Shown here: positions 1 through 10,207 of the stretch, piece after piece
How the letters are laid out: every line of letters begins with the position of its first letter
How positions within the stretch are numbered: position 1 is the stretch's first letter
NCBI GenBank assembly: GCA_039621445.1
Contig: CP154955.1
Location: forward strand, 27,050,029-27,114,028
DNA length: 64,000 nucleotides
Reading direction: 5' to 3'
Source of the DNA: Euglena gracilis
Lineage: Eukaryota > Euglenida > Euglenophyceae > Euglenales
The notes under the pieces: generated by a model
What the model was told of the DNA's origin: nothing
The model's input: the letters and a program-made list of their open reading frames with translations, nothing else
The model's database searches: none
Position numbers and translations under genes: made by a program

Positions 1-842
1 CTCGGCCCGTGGACTCCCTACTTGATTTTCACCTCCCTGATTCCCCGCTGTGTGCATGCTTGTGCGTGGCAAACCACACCCAGTGTTCTTCTTGCAGCAC
101 AAATCCAAGCAAATTGACTGCACGATTCAAAGTGACAATGGAATGTTTGTAAGGATTTGGTAAGGATGTGTGAGATGGAAGAAAGGTATAAGGAAGACCC
201 TGCAGAGGGGACAACGTGTTTTTTAAATTCTGTGTTCTGCCCCCCCCCCCCGAACTTCGGCTCCGAACGAGCCTAATTCAGGGGGGCAATTAATTCGCTC
301 TGACCCCCCCCCCGATTTCGGCTCCAAACAGCCAAAAACACGTTTCTGGAATGGAACCATTCTGTTTTCTGTGTGGGGCTGAACCCCCCCAGTTCTGGGC
401 TCTTGTCACCGAACTGGCTGGGGTGTTTATGTTTTGGGCTGAAATATTCTGGGAAAATATTTCTTTGCACAGCCCCCCCCGCCCCGTTGAGGGCTGACCC
501 AGCCCGAAACGGTCAAGAGGAGGTATATTTTTTATGCCAACCGACTGTGGAAAATCCTCAAAATTTCCTCCCGAAATTCTGGCTCTGTTCCCTGTCTGAA
601 AACAGGAGAAAAAACCCCGGGAAGACACTCTGAATTTAATTAATTTTTGATGTGAAGAATCTGAAAATTCTGCGCAAACAAAGCATAAAAAAGACTGCAA
701 AAAAATGCTGAAAAAAAACTGAGAAAATAAACTGTCACTGCCACAGCCACAGCCATTCTCATCCTGATCATTTGAATTCCTGCCCCCACCCCCCAGGGTG
801 TTCGGTTCGGTACAACCGTAAACCTGGTGGAGGTAAAAATGG
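1..842. other. Left flanking DNA with C-tract hairpin repeats
   Basis: No convincing gene. The stretch holds several short units that begin with a run of C and can fold. The clearest is 246-286: CCCCCC pairs with GGGGGG and, inside it, GGCTC (259-263) pairs with GAGCC (269-273). Another at about 385-430 pairs AGTTC with GAACT inside C/G arms, and one at about 786-833 pairs CAGG/CCACC with CCTGGTGG. The last closely resembles a unit at about 49310-49370 on the far side of the nested retrotransposons, so both flanks carry the same repeat family. Short open frames here are not supported as genes. Confidence 0.6.
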
Positions 843-847
843 ACCGG
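843..847. other. Left target-site duplication of E1 (ACCGG)
   Basis: ACCGG directly precedes the 5' LTR (TGCGTACC...). The same five bases follow the 3' LTR at 49107-49111. A matching 5-bp duplication 48 kb apart shows that everything between entered as, or within, a single retrotransposon insertion. Confidence 0.85.
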
Positions 848-1156
848 TGCGTACCAGGCGTATGCTTCTGTCCCCTTCCGTTGAGGAAGTTAGGATGGAA
901 GCAGATCCTATTAGGATCTGCTAATGGGTGCCCCTTCTCTCTCCACAGGTGGTATTCTGTTTGTCTTTCCTTTTCTCCGGACCGGACTTGGTTATCCAGT
1001 CCGTCCTCCCTGCATTGCCCTGTGCTTTGCTTCTTGGGAAGTGGGAAAAGGGTTTTTTACTGTTACTCTGATTTTCAGTTCCCAAGTAGGTGCGCCAAGG
1101 CGAAAGCGAAGGCTTTTCGGAATTGGGAAAGGGGAATTGGGAATCAGACGTACACT
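848..1156 (+). repeat. E1 5' LTR (309 bp)
   Basis: Begins TGCGTACCAGGC and ends GACGTACACT. The 3' partner begins TGTGTACC, so position 850 is a C/T difference. The ends form a short imperfect inverted repeat (GTGTAC/GTACAC). The LTR ends in CT rather than the usual CA; this is supported by the target duplication and by the primer site starting right after it. A polypyrimidine-AG (TCTCTCTCCACAG then GTGGTATT, about 937-957) is also present in the otherwise different E3 LTR. Confidence 0.88.
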
Positions 1157-1440
1157 TGGTAGCAGATTAGGTCACGATCCTACACATACAGCCCATACAG
1201 AAAGAAAGGCTACCAGGTATTACACTTGGTAGCAGATTGGTTCGATCCTACGCTGACTGGCAGCTGAGGGCCCCTGCACCGTTATTACACGGTCGCAGCG
1301 TCAGCTCCCGGCTTCTAGTCAACGTCTAAGCAGACGAGCAGGCTCCGGAAGGTTCTGTACGGTATTACCCTTTACAGCCCCTCTGGTGCCAGCACAACTG
1401 CTTAGTTTTGTGGGTTTTTGCTGTTTTTGTCATCAGAAAG
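1157..1440 (+). promoter_or_regulatory. E1 leader with two primer-binding sites
   Basis: TGGTAGCAGATT starts immediately after the LTR (1157). A second copy of the same block, preceded again by ACACT, starts at 1227. The first ten bases, TGGTAGCAGA, complement the 3' end (UCUGCUACCA) of eukaryotic initiator tRNA-Met. The following GGTTCGATCC at 1239-1248 resembles the complement of the characteristic T-arm of that tRNA. A pyrimidine-rich stretch ending in CAG (about 1411-1436) lies just before the gag ATG at 1441. The E2 leader (41635-41884, reverse) keeps the second site and the 43-bp spacer, so the doubling is a family trait. Confidence 0.75.
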
Positions 1441-4400
1441 ATGCAAAGCACAGGCCCCAACCATCAATTCAATTATGCCTTATTACAGGCATCATTGCAA
1501 GACATTGACCAAGAAACTGGGGATTGGAAGCTTTTATGTGAAAGTGCTTCCAGTTCCCACGCCGATGAGGCACAATTGATTCAATTGTCACAATTGCAAC
1601 ACTTGTCATCATTGACAGTGGTCGGCGATGAGCCCTCCACATCATTGGCTTCAGAGGCTAATGCGGCCTCTTCCGCACTCACCTTGCCACAACGGGGGTA
1701 TTCGCCTCTGTCTGCGGCAACGGTGCAGCTGCGCACACCGGAGAGACCCGTGGTGATTCCGCCACCGGGCTTCTCTGGTGATGGTGGGTTGGAAACCCCG
1801 TGTTTCTTTCAACCACCACCCGTTCTTCCACCGGCAAGCCCTTACAGAGCTTTGCCACCACCACCCGATCTTGGGTACTATCCCGCAGTACCTTGGCAAC
1901 CGGAGACTCGCCTCGTGGTGCCGGAATTATCCGGTACATCCCAACCCATGGATGACTATGGGAAGGGCACTGGTGAGCTCCTCACTGCTGAGGATGTGCA
2001 GGATATTGTTGCTCGGCTTCCAGGGGATCACCCCCTTGTGAGGAAGTTCAACCATGTGCAACAATGCGTTGCAGAGTGTGCAACCGCATTGAACAAAGTG
2101 CTTCAGTTTGATGAGGACAACCAGAAACATGTCTTCACCAAGCTGGAATTCTGCTGGAATTACTTGCAGGAAGTTGGCAGATATTGCCAGAGGAATTTCG
2201 AAAGTGCGGGTATTGACCTTGCAAACTTTCGCGGAAACCTTTGACAGAATATGCCAACAGCTCCCGCAAAATTTCCGGCAAATTAGTGAATGCATGCAAG
2301 AAGCGGAAACGCGGAATGACTCCAAGTTTCTGCACTTGCATGGCTCACTACAACAGTTATCTGGACAAATGGAGTCCTGTTCATCTGCGTTGTTGCATTT
2401 GCAACAACAGTTGCATGCACGAGATTCCTCGTCCGCAACATCCAGCAGTGGTGGATTTGTGTCTATGGACCATTTCATCACATTGTCCGCAACTTTCCAT
2501 GAATCGCAACACCGCATTATGCAGTTGTGCGACGAAACGGAAAAGTTTCGGCAATTCCAGTCACAAGCCAACGAGAATTTTGCTCCACACACGTGTGTGC
2601 GGCAGTTGGAGGAGCGACTTTCCCGTTTGGAGCAGAAAACCTGCTATTGTGACGCGAATCAGGTTGGATTATCCAATCTGAGCGTGAAAGTCGCGGAAAT
2701 GGCACAACGGCAGGATTCCCTGCAGTTGCAGTTGCAATCCGACATTGGCGGGATTAACTCGGCCATTGCGGGTTTGCAACAAAGCTATTCCGCACTTTCC
2801 CACCGAGTTCCGGACATTAGCGGCATTCAGACTGCTATTGGGGAACTCCAGACCCGGTATGCATCGGTTTCTACCAAAGTAACGGAAATTCAGTCTCTAC
2901 CTGCAGGTTCCAGTTCTCGGATTACCGAGAACCCTGATTTCAAGGCATTTTATGACAAAATGCTCACTAACAATCAGGAAATCTTGCAGGATTTCTGCAA
3001 CAGCCTATTACGGCTTGAGGAATCGGTGAATCGGAATGCCCGATCCACGCAAAGTGATATTACCAGGTTGGATGGGCGAATTTCCGCGTTGTTGGATAAG
3101 CCACAACCCGGAAATTTGCCCGCGGGTACCACAACCGCGTTCTCGGATAACCCTGCACCGGTTGCACCCACCACCACACCAACCAAGGTGACATCACCTT
3201 TGAATATTCTCTCAAATGCTGTAAAAGCATTAATGGGACAACTCCAATTATTGGATAAATCTCACGGGAAACTTGTCCAAGATGTTACCGGAATTTCCGA
3301 AAGGATTCCGCACTTGGATGACTTTTCCCGTTACCGCAAGCGTATTCGCGCTTTGGAGGATGAAGTTGACCGTATTTGCGGCCAACTCCAACTCGTTGAG
3401 CATTTGGAGCAAAGTGTGCATGACTTGTCTGTGGGTTTGGATACTGGGTCCAACCAACAGCGGGTTTCACACCGCAATTCGGCAGTATGCATTGCCGAAG
3501 ATGCGCCAGATGCTCCAGATTCGCGTTTCCACAACCCGAATCTGGGTGCACATGCACCACCACCACCCGTGTCCCGAGTGTCACAATCCGCTATTCCGCG
3601 AATTGTGCCACCATTGGCCTTGTCCACAACCCAAACCCAGTTTTCGGATGAATATCCCATTATGGGAACCGAATTCGCGGAAAACATGGCGATTCCGCCA
3701 AGTCTCCACCAAGAAATACATCATTCCATGCTTGTGCGTGGAATGAGCCAAACCCGTACACCGGGAGTGGGTCACATGTTGCATGCGCGACACACCCCCA
3801 CACCGGAGAGTCTCCCTATTACGGGTGACCAACAGGGTTTGCGACCGGATTTCCGGTACCAGGATTCACCTTCACCAGAAATTTCGCGATTCCGACAAGA
3901 ATCCGGAAAGGATACGCTTGGTGCTCGAGCGTACCCGGGCCCGAATCCACGGAATACCACCGAGGGCCAACGGGTTTTTCAGAAAGACTTCAAGGGCACC
4001 ATCGCAATCGCGAATAAGGTAAAACCCCAGTGGGATGGTGATCCAACCACATGGAGACAGTTTTTCCGGGACTGGGAGTATTACTGGGCATTGAAAGGGC
4101 CAACCCAGGACACAAACCCGGAGGTGATCAAGATGGAATTCATCGATTGCCTCCCTAGGGATGAAAAGGAACGCGCGCGACAACTTGTCATTCGCTACCG
4201 CGTTTCCTTTGATGACCTGGTGGAGCAATACGCTTCCACCAGTTCAAGTTTGGTCGCTAGGATTACCCTGGAGACCAAGTGGCGGCAATGCGCCCCACCC
4301 GATCGCAAATGGAAGTCCATTGACCTTTGGTATGCCAAATGGTTAGGACTTGCCGCTGAAGTGGATGAACTCAGTGAAAAGCAAATGCGCGAACAGTTTG

Positions 4401-5419
4401 ACGCTGTTCTCATGCATTTCACGCCTAGCCTCATCAAGGATATCCATCGTGAGGAGTTGGCGGGTAATGCAATGACTCTTGACCAACGCTGGAATTATGT
4501 TTCCAAGCAATTGAAGCTATCACAGCTTCTTGGTCAGATTCAATCCGCGTATACCGCACACCCAACCGCTGGATTACCGGCTGGTTCGGTAAACACATTG
4601 CAAAAAATCACCGGTTTCACCTACTTCACCCACCACGGGATCGAAAACGCGATACCCGCGTTCTTCGGACCAAGCCACGGATAAAGTGTGTTTTTTGTGC
4701 AACAAATCGGGACATATGTCTCGGGAATGTCCTAACCCTGAAGCGCGAAAGCGTATTCAGAGTCCACGAGGCTCGACCTCATCACGAGGTTCGGGTTCCT
4801 CCGCGTTTTCAGGCCAATCGGGCAATTCACGGTCATCGGGTCCCCGTTCCGGTGGTATTAGCCCCCGGATCCCGTTCCGCGATGAGCGGAAACACGGTAC
4901 CCCTCGGGGTAGGTCACCCGGTGCCCCGGCCAAGAAGCGTGATTCTCATCGCGAGACATCGCGATCGCGTTCGCGAAGCGGATCATCTTCTTCGCGATCC
5001 TCATCGGGAAAACCCCGATACACCGGTCATGGTCGACGGGATACCCAGTCACCACGACGGTTTGACGGGAAATCGGAAACCGATCCCCCCGTTACCCAGA
5101 CTCGCGACACAAATCTCGGTGTTCGCATTGTGGATCGAGTGATCACCACTCATCCAAATGTCCGCGTTCTCGTTCTCCCCGCCCTGGCCAACGTCATCGC
5201 AGTATGAATCGCGGTGACAAGGGTCACTCCTCCAACCGCCATAAAGTCGGTTTTAAGATATCTTGTTTGGAGGATGACACCCCGGCTTCGGGCAGGGAGG
5301 GGAATGAGACCACGGATACCGATTTCGACGAGGCCCGCATGGCGGTGCGCACGTTGAAATCAGTTTATACCTCTAAAAGGCCCATAGCCGGCTATTCGGC
5401 CGGTTCGGACCTGGAGTAG
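1441..5419 (+). pseudogene. gag: E1 gag, frameshifted
   Basis: Structural protein that would form the particle and bind RNA. The likely start is ATG 1441 (MQSTGPN), since E3 Gag also begins MQS. The order is a proline-rich N-terminal part, a long predicted coiled coil (QLEERLSRLEQK type), a capsid-like core near 4020-4110 (TTWRQFFRDWEYYW), a first CX2CX4HX4C zinc knuckle (CFLCNKSGHMSREC, from 4690), and an SR/RS-rich tail with a second knuckle. Comparison with E2 shows three one-base lesions: an extra base near 2232, A6 instead of A5 at 4602-4607, and a lost G near 5075. The frame closes at UAG 5417. The same lesions occur in the second copy at 17650-20988, so they predate the duplication. 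Confidence 0.85.
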
Positions 5420-5455
5420 GGGAGCCCGAGGTCCGAGGGCATGGACCTCTGGGCT
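5417..5455 (+). promoter_or_regulatory. gag-pol UAG stop with downstream 12-bp stem (candidate readthrough signal)
   Basis: UAG (5417-5419) ends gag, and pol continues in the same frame. After GGG, AGCCC (5423-5427) and GAGGTCC (5428-5434) pair with GGACCTC (5443-5449) and GGGCT (5451-5455), with one bulged base and an 8-base loop. The same stem occurs in E1 copy 2 (20986-21024) and, on the other strand, in both E2 copies (13475-13513, 29040-29078); changes fall only in the bulge and loop. A rival pairing, CGGACCT (5407-5413) with AGGTCCG (5429-5435), would enclose the stop itself. Gammaretroviruses use an in-frame UAG with downstream RNA structure in this way; applying that mechanism here is inference. 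Confidence 0.65.
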
Positions 5456-7012
5456 GATGAACAGATGGAGGTAGGACCTGATCAACCCTGCCCCCCCTGC
5501 CCATCTGCCTTCCTGGTCGGTACCCGGAAAATTTTCGGGTCCCCCGCCCCCCACTCCAACTTTCCGCTCGGAATGTTGTGCAAAGTAGGAAAGGGTTCAT
5601 GGGAAAGCTGGCAAGAAAACGTATTTTCGCCAGACCCTTCACTTTGCCTAACCCCCATGGAACTTTTGGTCCAAGCGGAAATCAAATTTAAAAATTTTTG
5701 TGCAAAAGTCAAAATTCTCATTGACACTGGTTGTCGCATTGCACTACTTTTTCCGTTCGGGTTGTTACCAACCCCCCTCTTGGTGAAAGCCAAGAAGCCG
5801 ATCAAAATTACGACGGCTGACAACACCCCTATGTGCGGTGGTGACTTGGGATACTTTTTGGACATTGTCCTACCCCTCATCCCCAAGCACCACTCACACC
5901 CCCCCCAACCGCAAAATTTATCGGATACCTGGGGATATGAATCCAGAATGCATGGTTCTGACGTAATCCTGGGATACCCCTTTTTACGTCAGCACCGGCT
6001 GGTAGTGGATTGCCACTCCCACGGTTTGCGCACATCACCATTCTCTTCATTGCCCCCCAAACCTTCATCACCTGTGGCGTCAACCGCGATAGCCACCAAT
6101 TTTTCCACACCGTTTTCGAAAACTTTTACCCCGTTACCAACCACACCAACCAACGTTTTCCACACCGGGTGTACCGAGAAAGTTCACCCCCTGCCCGTTG
6201 ACACACCAACTTTCGTTCCCCATGAGGCAGGGCAAGCGAGTAGCGGTACCCCCCTCGTTCCACTGGGTTACAAGACGAAAGCCCGAAGGCCTGAAGTACG
6301 TACGGTGTCGAGTAGTCGCCCAGCTGCACTAATACCCCGTTTTCCACCAGGTGTATCGCTTTCAGATACATCTGTACACCCCCCAGCAGCTTCAAAAGCG
6401 CATCCCAACTTTTACACACACCCTCACCAGACCAACATGCGCGACCAGGACCACTACTCCGACACTTCCTTCCAATGTGTGCACTGTAGGAGAATTTCCG
6501 CCCAGCCAGATTTCGATTGTGGATGTCTAGTCCAAACACCAACACTAATCCCGATTTCGCGTAACCATACACTTGGTTGCGGATCGCAATGCGCGACCGT
6601 ACATCAAGTGCTCCAACAACGAGGTATTGCCTTGTTGTTTGGGACCGCGAAATCCGTGTCACACACCTCCCCCACCTCCATCTGGCATGATATGGACTGG
6701 GTATGCACCCATCCAACCCATCAACCCTCGGGAATGCCCCCAGGGAGTGTGGATGACACACCCTTGACCTATGTTTGCGGATCCCTGAATTGCGTTACCG
6801 CTCTTCAACCCGCGAACCAGGTCGACACCTACGCGATGCGCGTATGGAACGCATTTAATTTTGGTCAATACTGTATTTTGGAGGAATGGTTCTCCAAAAT
6901 CGCGGCTTTGGCTGATTCTCTCGATTTGTCGTTGGAAATTGATGCGTTTTCATCAAAAGCGCATGCGCGCTTGTCGCGATATTGGTCGCGACATACCAAC
7001 TTAAATTCTTAA
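5420..7012 (+). CDS. pro: E1 pol, part 1: aspartic protease and linker
   Basis: Retropepsin that would cut the Gag-Pol polyprotein. The first Met after the gag stop is at 5441, in the same frame as the gag tail. The catalytic DTG is at 5722-5730 (ILIDTGCRIALLF), and the flap-side and C-terminal signature is seen in VILGYPFLRQHRLVVDC (about 5960-6010). A long Pro/Ser/Thr-rich linker follows, with several Cys pairs (CVHCRR, CGCL, CGSQC). The frame stops at 7012 by a shift next to a short repeat (AAATTCTTAAATTC); in the next frame pol continues. Copy 2 has an extra 2-bp deletion inside the protease. Confidence 0.8.
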   Translation, partial: GSPRSEGMDLWADEQMEVGPDQPCPPCPSAFLVGTRKIFGSPAPHSNFPLGMLCKVGKGSWESWQENVFSPDPSLCLTPMELLVQAEIKFKNFCAKVKILIDTGCRIALLFPFGLLPTPLLVKAKKPIKITTADNTPMCGGDLGYFLDIVLPLIPKHHSHPPQPQNLSDTWGYESRMHGSDVILGYPFLRQHRLVVDCHSHGLRTSPFSSLPPKPSSPVASTAIATNFSTPFSKTFTPLPTTPTNVFHTGCTEKVHPLPVDTPTFVPHEAGQASSGTPLVPLGYKTKARRPEVRTVSSSRPAALIPRFPPGVSLSDTSVHPPAASKAHPNFYTHPHQTNMRDQDHYSDTSFQCVHCRRISAQPDFDCGCLVQTPTLIPISRNHTLGCGSQCATVHQVLQQRGIALLFGTAKSVSHTSPTSIWHDMDWVCTHPTHQPSGMPPGSVDDTPLTYVCGSLNCVTALQPANQVDTYAMRVWNAFNFGQYCILEEWFSKIAALADSLDLSLEIDAFSSKAHARLSRYWSRHTNLNS

Positions 7013-7270
7013 ATTCTGGGGTGATACGGTGCTATGGATGCACCCTCCCTAAAAACTTATCCCGGATGTGGTGGAGAAAATCCTCCGCGATGAAGCGCGA
7101 GGAGCTCTCCTCATACCCGTCAATCCGAATGCAGATTGGTTCCACCAACTATCCTATGTGTGTTTTCATTGGTGGGATTTACCCGCTGATGTACCACTAT
7201 TCAAAGATTTTTGTGATATATTAATACCACCTGTTAAAGAAATCATTTTTCGCGTTTGTTTCTTTGACGC
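6870..7270 (+). pseudogene. E1 pol, part 2: DIRS-like RNase H / DAM-like domain upstream of RT
   Basis: Across the frameshift near 7010 the translation reads ...LEIDAFSSKAHARLSRYW, then FWGDTVLWMHPPQKLIPDVV, then ARGALLIPVNPNADWF. This spacing (acidic D-x-F near a run of basic residues, then W/PP, then a hydrophobic strand ending in P and W) resembles the DIRS-type RNase H and the phage-like DAM domains carried by DIRS elements, with HPP where methyltransferases have NPP or DPP. Ordinary chromoviruses have no domain between protease and RT. In this copy the codon after HPP is a TAA (7050-7052); in copy 2 it is CAA. The assignment is by remembered pattern only. Confidence 0.4.
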
Positions 7271-8216
7271 ATTCGGAATATCCGATGTGCGTGTGCCAAG
7301 ATACCTTGGTACCAATGGGGATGCCACACCCTCAACGCAGATTTCTGCGGTCATTGAGAGTGCGGACCAACATCCCAAGTCTGCTGATTATTGTTCGCGA
7401 ATTGCTCGCGAATTTCATGGTGTACTGGATAATCCAGTTTACGCCTGCGACATCGACCCCGCGATTCGCGGTCCGTTCGGTGTTTGCAAAATCGAGCTCA
7501 AGGATGGCGCTAAACCCATTCACCTGAAATTCTTCCGTTGTTCGGGTGAACGCGAACAGGCTGTCAACGAGATGATTGAGAAGCTCATCCAGCGGAAGTG
7601 GATTTTCCCTTCCAAGAGCGAGTGGACATCACAAGCTTTTGTGGTGCCCAAACCCGCTGACCAGTCTGGTCAGAAGAAGTGGAGACTGGTGCTGGATTAC
7701 CGGTACCTGAACTCCCAAACGAAGGATGACCCCTTCCCGTTACCGCTGATCGAGGATTTGATCACAAAACAATCGGATAACCGGTTGTGGTCAATCTTTG
7801 ATCTGGAAGACGGTTTCCATCAGATGCATTTGCATCCTGATTCGCAACCGTACACGGCATTCGTGACATCCAAGGGTGTGTACCAATGGACGGTACTCCT
7901 CATGGGTGTTAAGAATGGCCCAGCCATGTTTCAACGCATGATCCAGTGGGTTTTGCGCGATTTACCGTTTGCTCTGGTGTACATCGATGATGTACTGGTG
8001 GGAACCCAACCGCCATCCGCGAAATCGGGCGAGGATATCCTCGACCCGCATTATCGCGATGTGCGCGCGGTATTATCCGCGTTCCAAAAGCATGTGCTTT
8101 TTGTGAAGGGTTCCAAAATGCACCTGTTTCGCAAAATTATTAAGTTTTGCGGACACATCCTGAGCAACGGGCAGCGTAAAGCCTCACCCAGTAAGATGGA
8201 GGCCATTAAGAAATAG
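7270..8216 (+). pseudogene. pol: E1 pol, part 3: reverse transcriptase
   Basis: RNA-dependent DNA polymerase of Ty3/gypsy type. Visible motifs are KWRLVLDYRYLNSQT (fingers/palm), SIFDLEDGFHQMHL (motif A, catalytic Asp), LLMGVKNGPAMFQR (motif B region), the YIDD box at 7980-7991 (ALVYIDDVLVG), and KCGH-like KFCGHILS at the thumb side. The frame ends at TAG 8214-8216 in MEAIKK-stop-TPEVIKTL. In Ty3/gypsy elements a Trp normally follows this Lys, so TGG to TAG is the likely change. Both copies share it. Translation resumes in the same frame after the stop. Confidence 0.88.
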
Positions 8217-9362
8217 ACTCCTGAGGTCATTAAGACCTTAACGCATTTAAAGGTATTTTTGGGATTAGCCCAATATTACGCGATTTACATGAAAGATTTC
8301 GCGAAAATCGCGGTACCCCTAACCCGACAACTGAAAAATCGGACACCCGATAACGCAAAAGTGATTTGGGATGACCAAATGCGCGAGGCCTTGAATAAAA
8401 TCAAGGACTTGCTCCTCGAGAACGTGGTTCTCGATATCGCGGATCCATACAAACCGTATGTCCTGCAGGTCGACAGCAGCGATTACGCTGTTGGCGGGGT
8501 TCTTAGCCAGCATAATGCGGCGAATGAACTCCGACCTGTGGCTTTCTTTAGCAGGAAGCTACAGGGCGACAACGCGAAAGGACAGCTTAAATGGAGCATT
8601 CGCGAAAAGGAGACATATGCCATTGTGCTAATTCTCCAGAAATTCCGCAGCTGGATAGCCAGCAGCCTGGTCCAGATACTGGTGTTGACGGATCATGAAA
8701 GCCTTCAACACTGGTATACCGAGGACCTGAACAAGGCCATGTCATCAGTTGGCAGAAGATGCCGATGGCATGAGTTCTTGAGCCAGTTTAGCCTGGTGGT
8801 AGTTTATACCCGAGGTCATACGCAAAAAGTTGCGGATCCTCTCAGCCGAGCCCCCTGGTATTATCCTGGGAACCCGGATGAGGGTGATGCGACTTTTCAT
8901 GGCAGCCATGAGGCTGACCAGTTCGCACGTCGATCCGACGCTGCGGACAACATGCTCGATTCACTACCGGTTTCCCGGGTGTATCGCAGAATCGCCATTT
9001 CACCATTGCGTGGAAGGCGCCGGCGTGGACGCACTGCCGGACCCCGTCGCATTACGCGTACGGAAACTCCTACCCCCCTATTTTTCCGCGAATGGGATTA
9101 TTCGCGTGACCCGGTATATAGTACCATTGTGAATAGACTTCGTAATGGTGAATCCATAGAGAATTACTCTCTATCACCATTGCGGCTTATTTTCCGGAAT
9201 GATTCTGGTTATAAATATTGTATACCCCAAGACCTGGTTGATGATGTGATTTTGAGCTTTCACAACCATGGTCACCCTGGGGCCCCCAAACTTCTTTCAC
9301 TAGTGGGTCTCAGATATTGCACAACCCTGCGTGAAAAAGATTTATATTCGCGCTGTTTGTGA
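8217..9362 (+). pseudogene. E1 pol, part 4: RT connection, RNase H and start of integrase
   Basis: Same frame as RT. After FLGLAQYYAIYMKDF (the usual end of Ty3 RT) comes a Ty3-type RNase H with VLQVDSSDYAVGGVLSQ (first Asp), REKETYAIV (Glu), VLTDHESLQHW (Asp) and TQKVADPLSRAPW (last Asp), all four positions kept. A basic linker leads to the integrase zinc-binding region: FHNHGHPGAPK near 9260 for the two His, and CQICQ after the next stop for the two Cys. TGA 9360-9362 interrupts this region in frame. Copy 2 has a further 1-bp deletion near 24760. Confidence 0.85.
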
Positions 9363-9898
9363 ATTTCGCAACGGTGCCAAATTTGTCAGGCTGTGAAACC
9401 GCGCAGAGGTACCCCCCCTGGTACGATGGACTTTTTCCCCGTACCACCTGACATTTTTACGTCCCTCTGCATGGATTTTCTCGAACTTGAACCTTGCAAA
9501 GGATCAGATGACAAAATTTACGATTACGTTCTTGTTGTCGTCTGTCGGCTGAGTGGGTACATAGTAGCCATTCCATGCCGGAAAGCAGGGTTGACAGCCC
9601 AAATTTTGACATCCATATTCCTGGAGAAATGCATCTGCTTAATGGGTTTACCGAACGAAATCGTGAGTGATCAAGATCACTTGATCTCTTCGCGGTTTTT
9701 CACAACTTTGTGCGCTTTACTCGGCATTGAGCAGCATTTTTCCATTATATACCGCCCGAAAGGAAATGGTAGAGCCGAGGCAGCCGTGAAATCCGTTGTC
9801 AATATGCTTCGCCTTTCACTGGCTGACTCGGGTAAGAATTGGTTATCCGTTCTTCATTGGTGTTTATTTTACATCAATACCTTGCCAGGGTTGGTATT
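9363..9898 (+). pseudogene. int: E1 pol, part 5: integrase catalytic core, cut by E2
   Basis: DDE integrase core. CQICQAVK gives the last two zinc ligands. The catalytic triad is kept: Asp in LCMDFLEL (codon 9474), Asp in EIVSDQDHL (about 9669) and Glu in GNGRAEAAVKS (about 9777), with D-x35-E spacing. The reading frame ends in YINTLPGLV, where the E2 LTR begins at 9899. The matching downstream part is at 41885. Joining the two leaves about 80-100 residues of the usual C-terminal region missing, so DNA was lost on the right side of the insertion. Confidence 0.85.
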
Positions 9899-10207
9899 AG
9901 TGTACGTCTGATTCCCAATTCCCCTTTCCCAATTCCCAAAAGCCTTCGCTTTCGCCTTGGCGCACCTACTTGGGAACAGAAAATCAGAGTAACAGTAAAA
10001 ACCCTTTTCCCACTTCCCAAGATGCAAAGCACAGAGCAATGCAGGGAGGACGGACTGGATAACCAAGTCCGGTCTGGAGAAAAGGAAAGACAAAACAGAA
10101 TACCACCTGTGGAGAGAGAAGGGGCACCCATTCGGAAATCCTAATAGGATCTGCTTCCATCCTAACTTCCTCAACGGAAGGGGACCGAAGCATACGCCTG
10201 GTACACA
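9899..10207 (-). repeat. E2 3' LTR, copy 1 (309 bp)
   Basis: Reverse complement begins TGTGTACCAGGC and ends GACGTACACT, the same length and family as the E1 LTRs. It lies directly against the broken E1 integrase frame. A polypurine tract (reverse complement of TCCCCCTCCC at about 10208-10217) abuts its start. Confidence 0.88.

Noticed and set aside
1227-1248. A tRNA gene fragment
   Set aside because: The similarity to tRNA-iMet is on the complementary strand, directly after an LTR-like end, and limited to acceptor and T arm. A primer-binding site explains it.
1927-2592. Long minus-strand frames opposite gag (for example 1927-2592, 16526-16969, 30058-30623)
   Set aside because: They mirror real gag coding on the other strand in every copy and have no recognisable content.
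4601-4690. Programmed frameshift at the A6 run between capsid and zinc knuckle of E1 gag
   Set aside because: E2 has A5 at the same place and reads straight through, and E1 has two other one-base lesions. A mutation explains it better.
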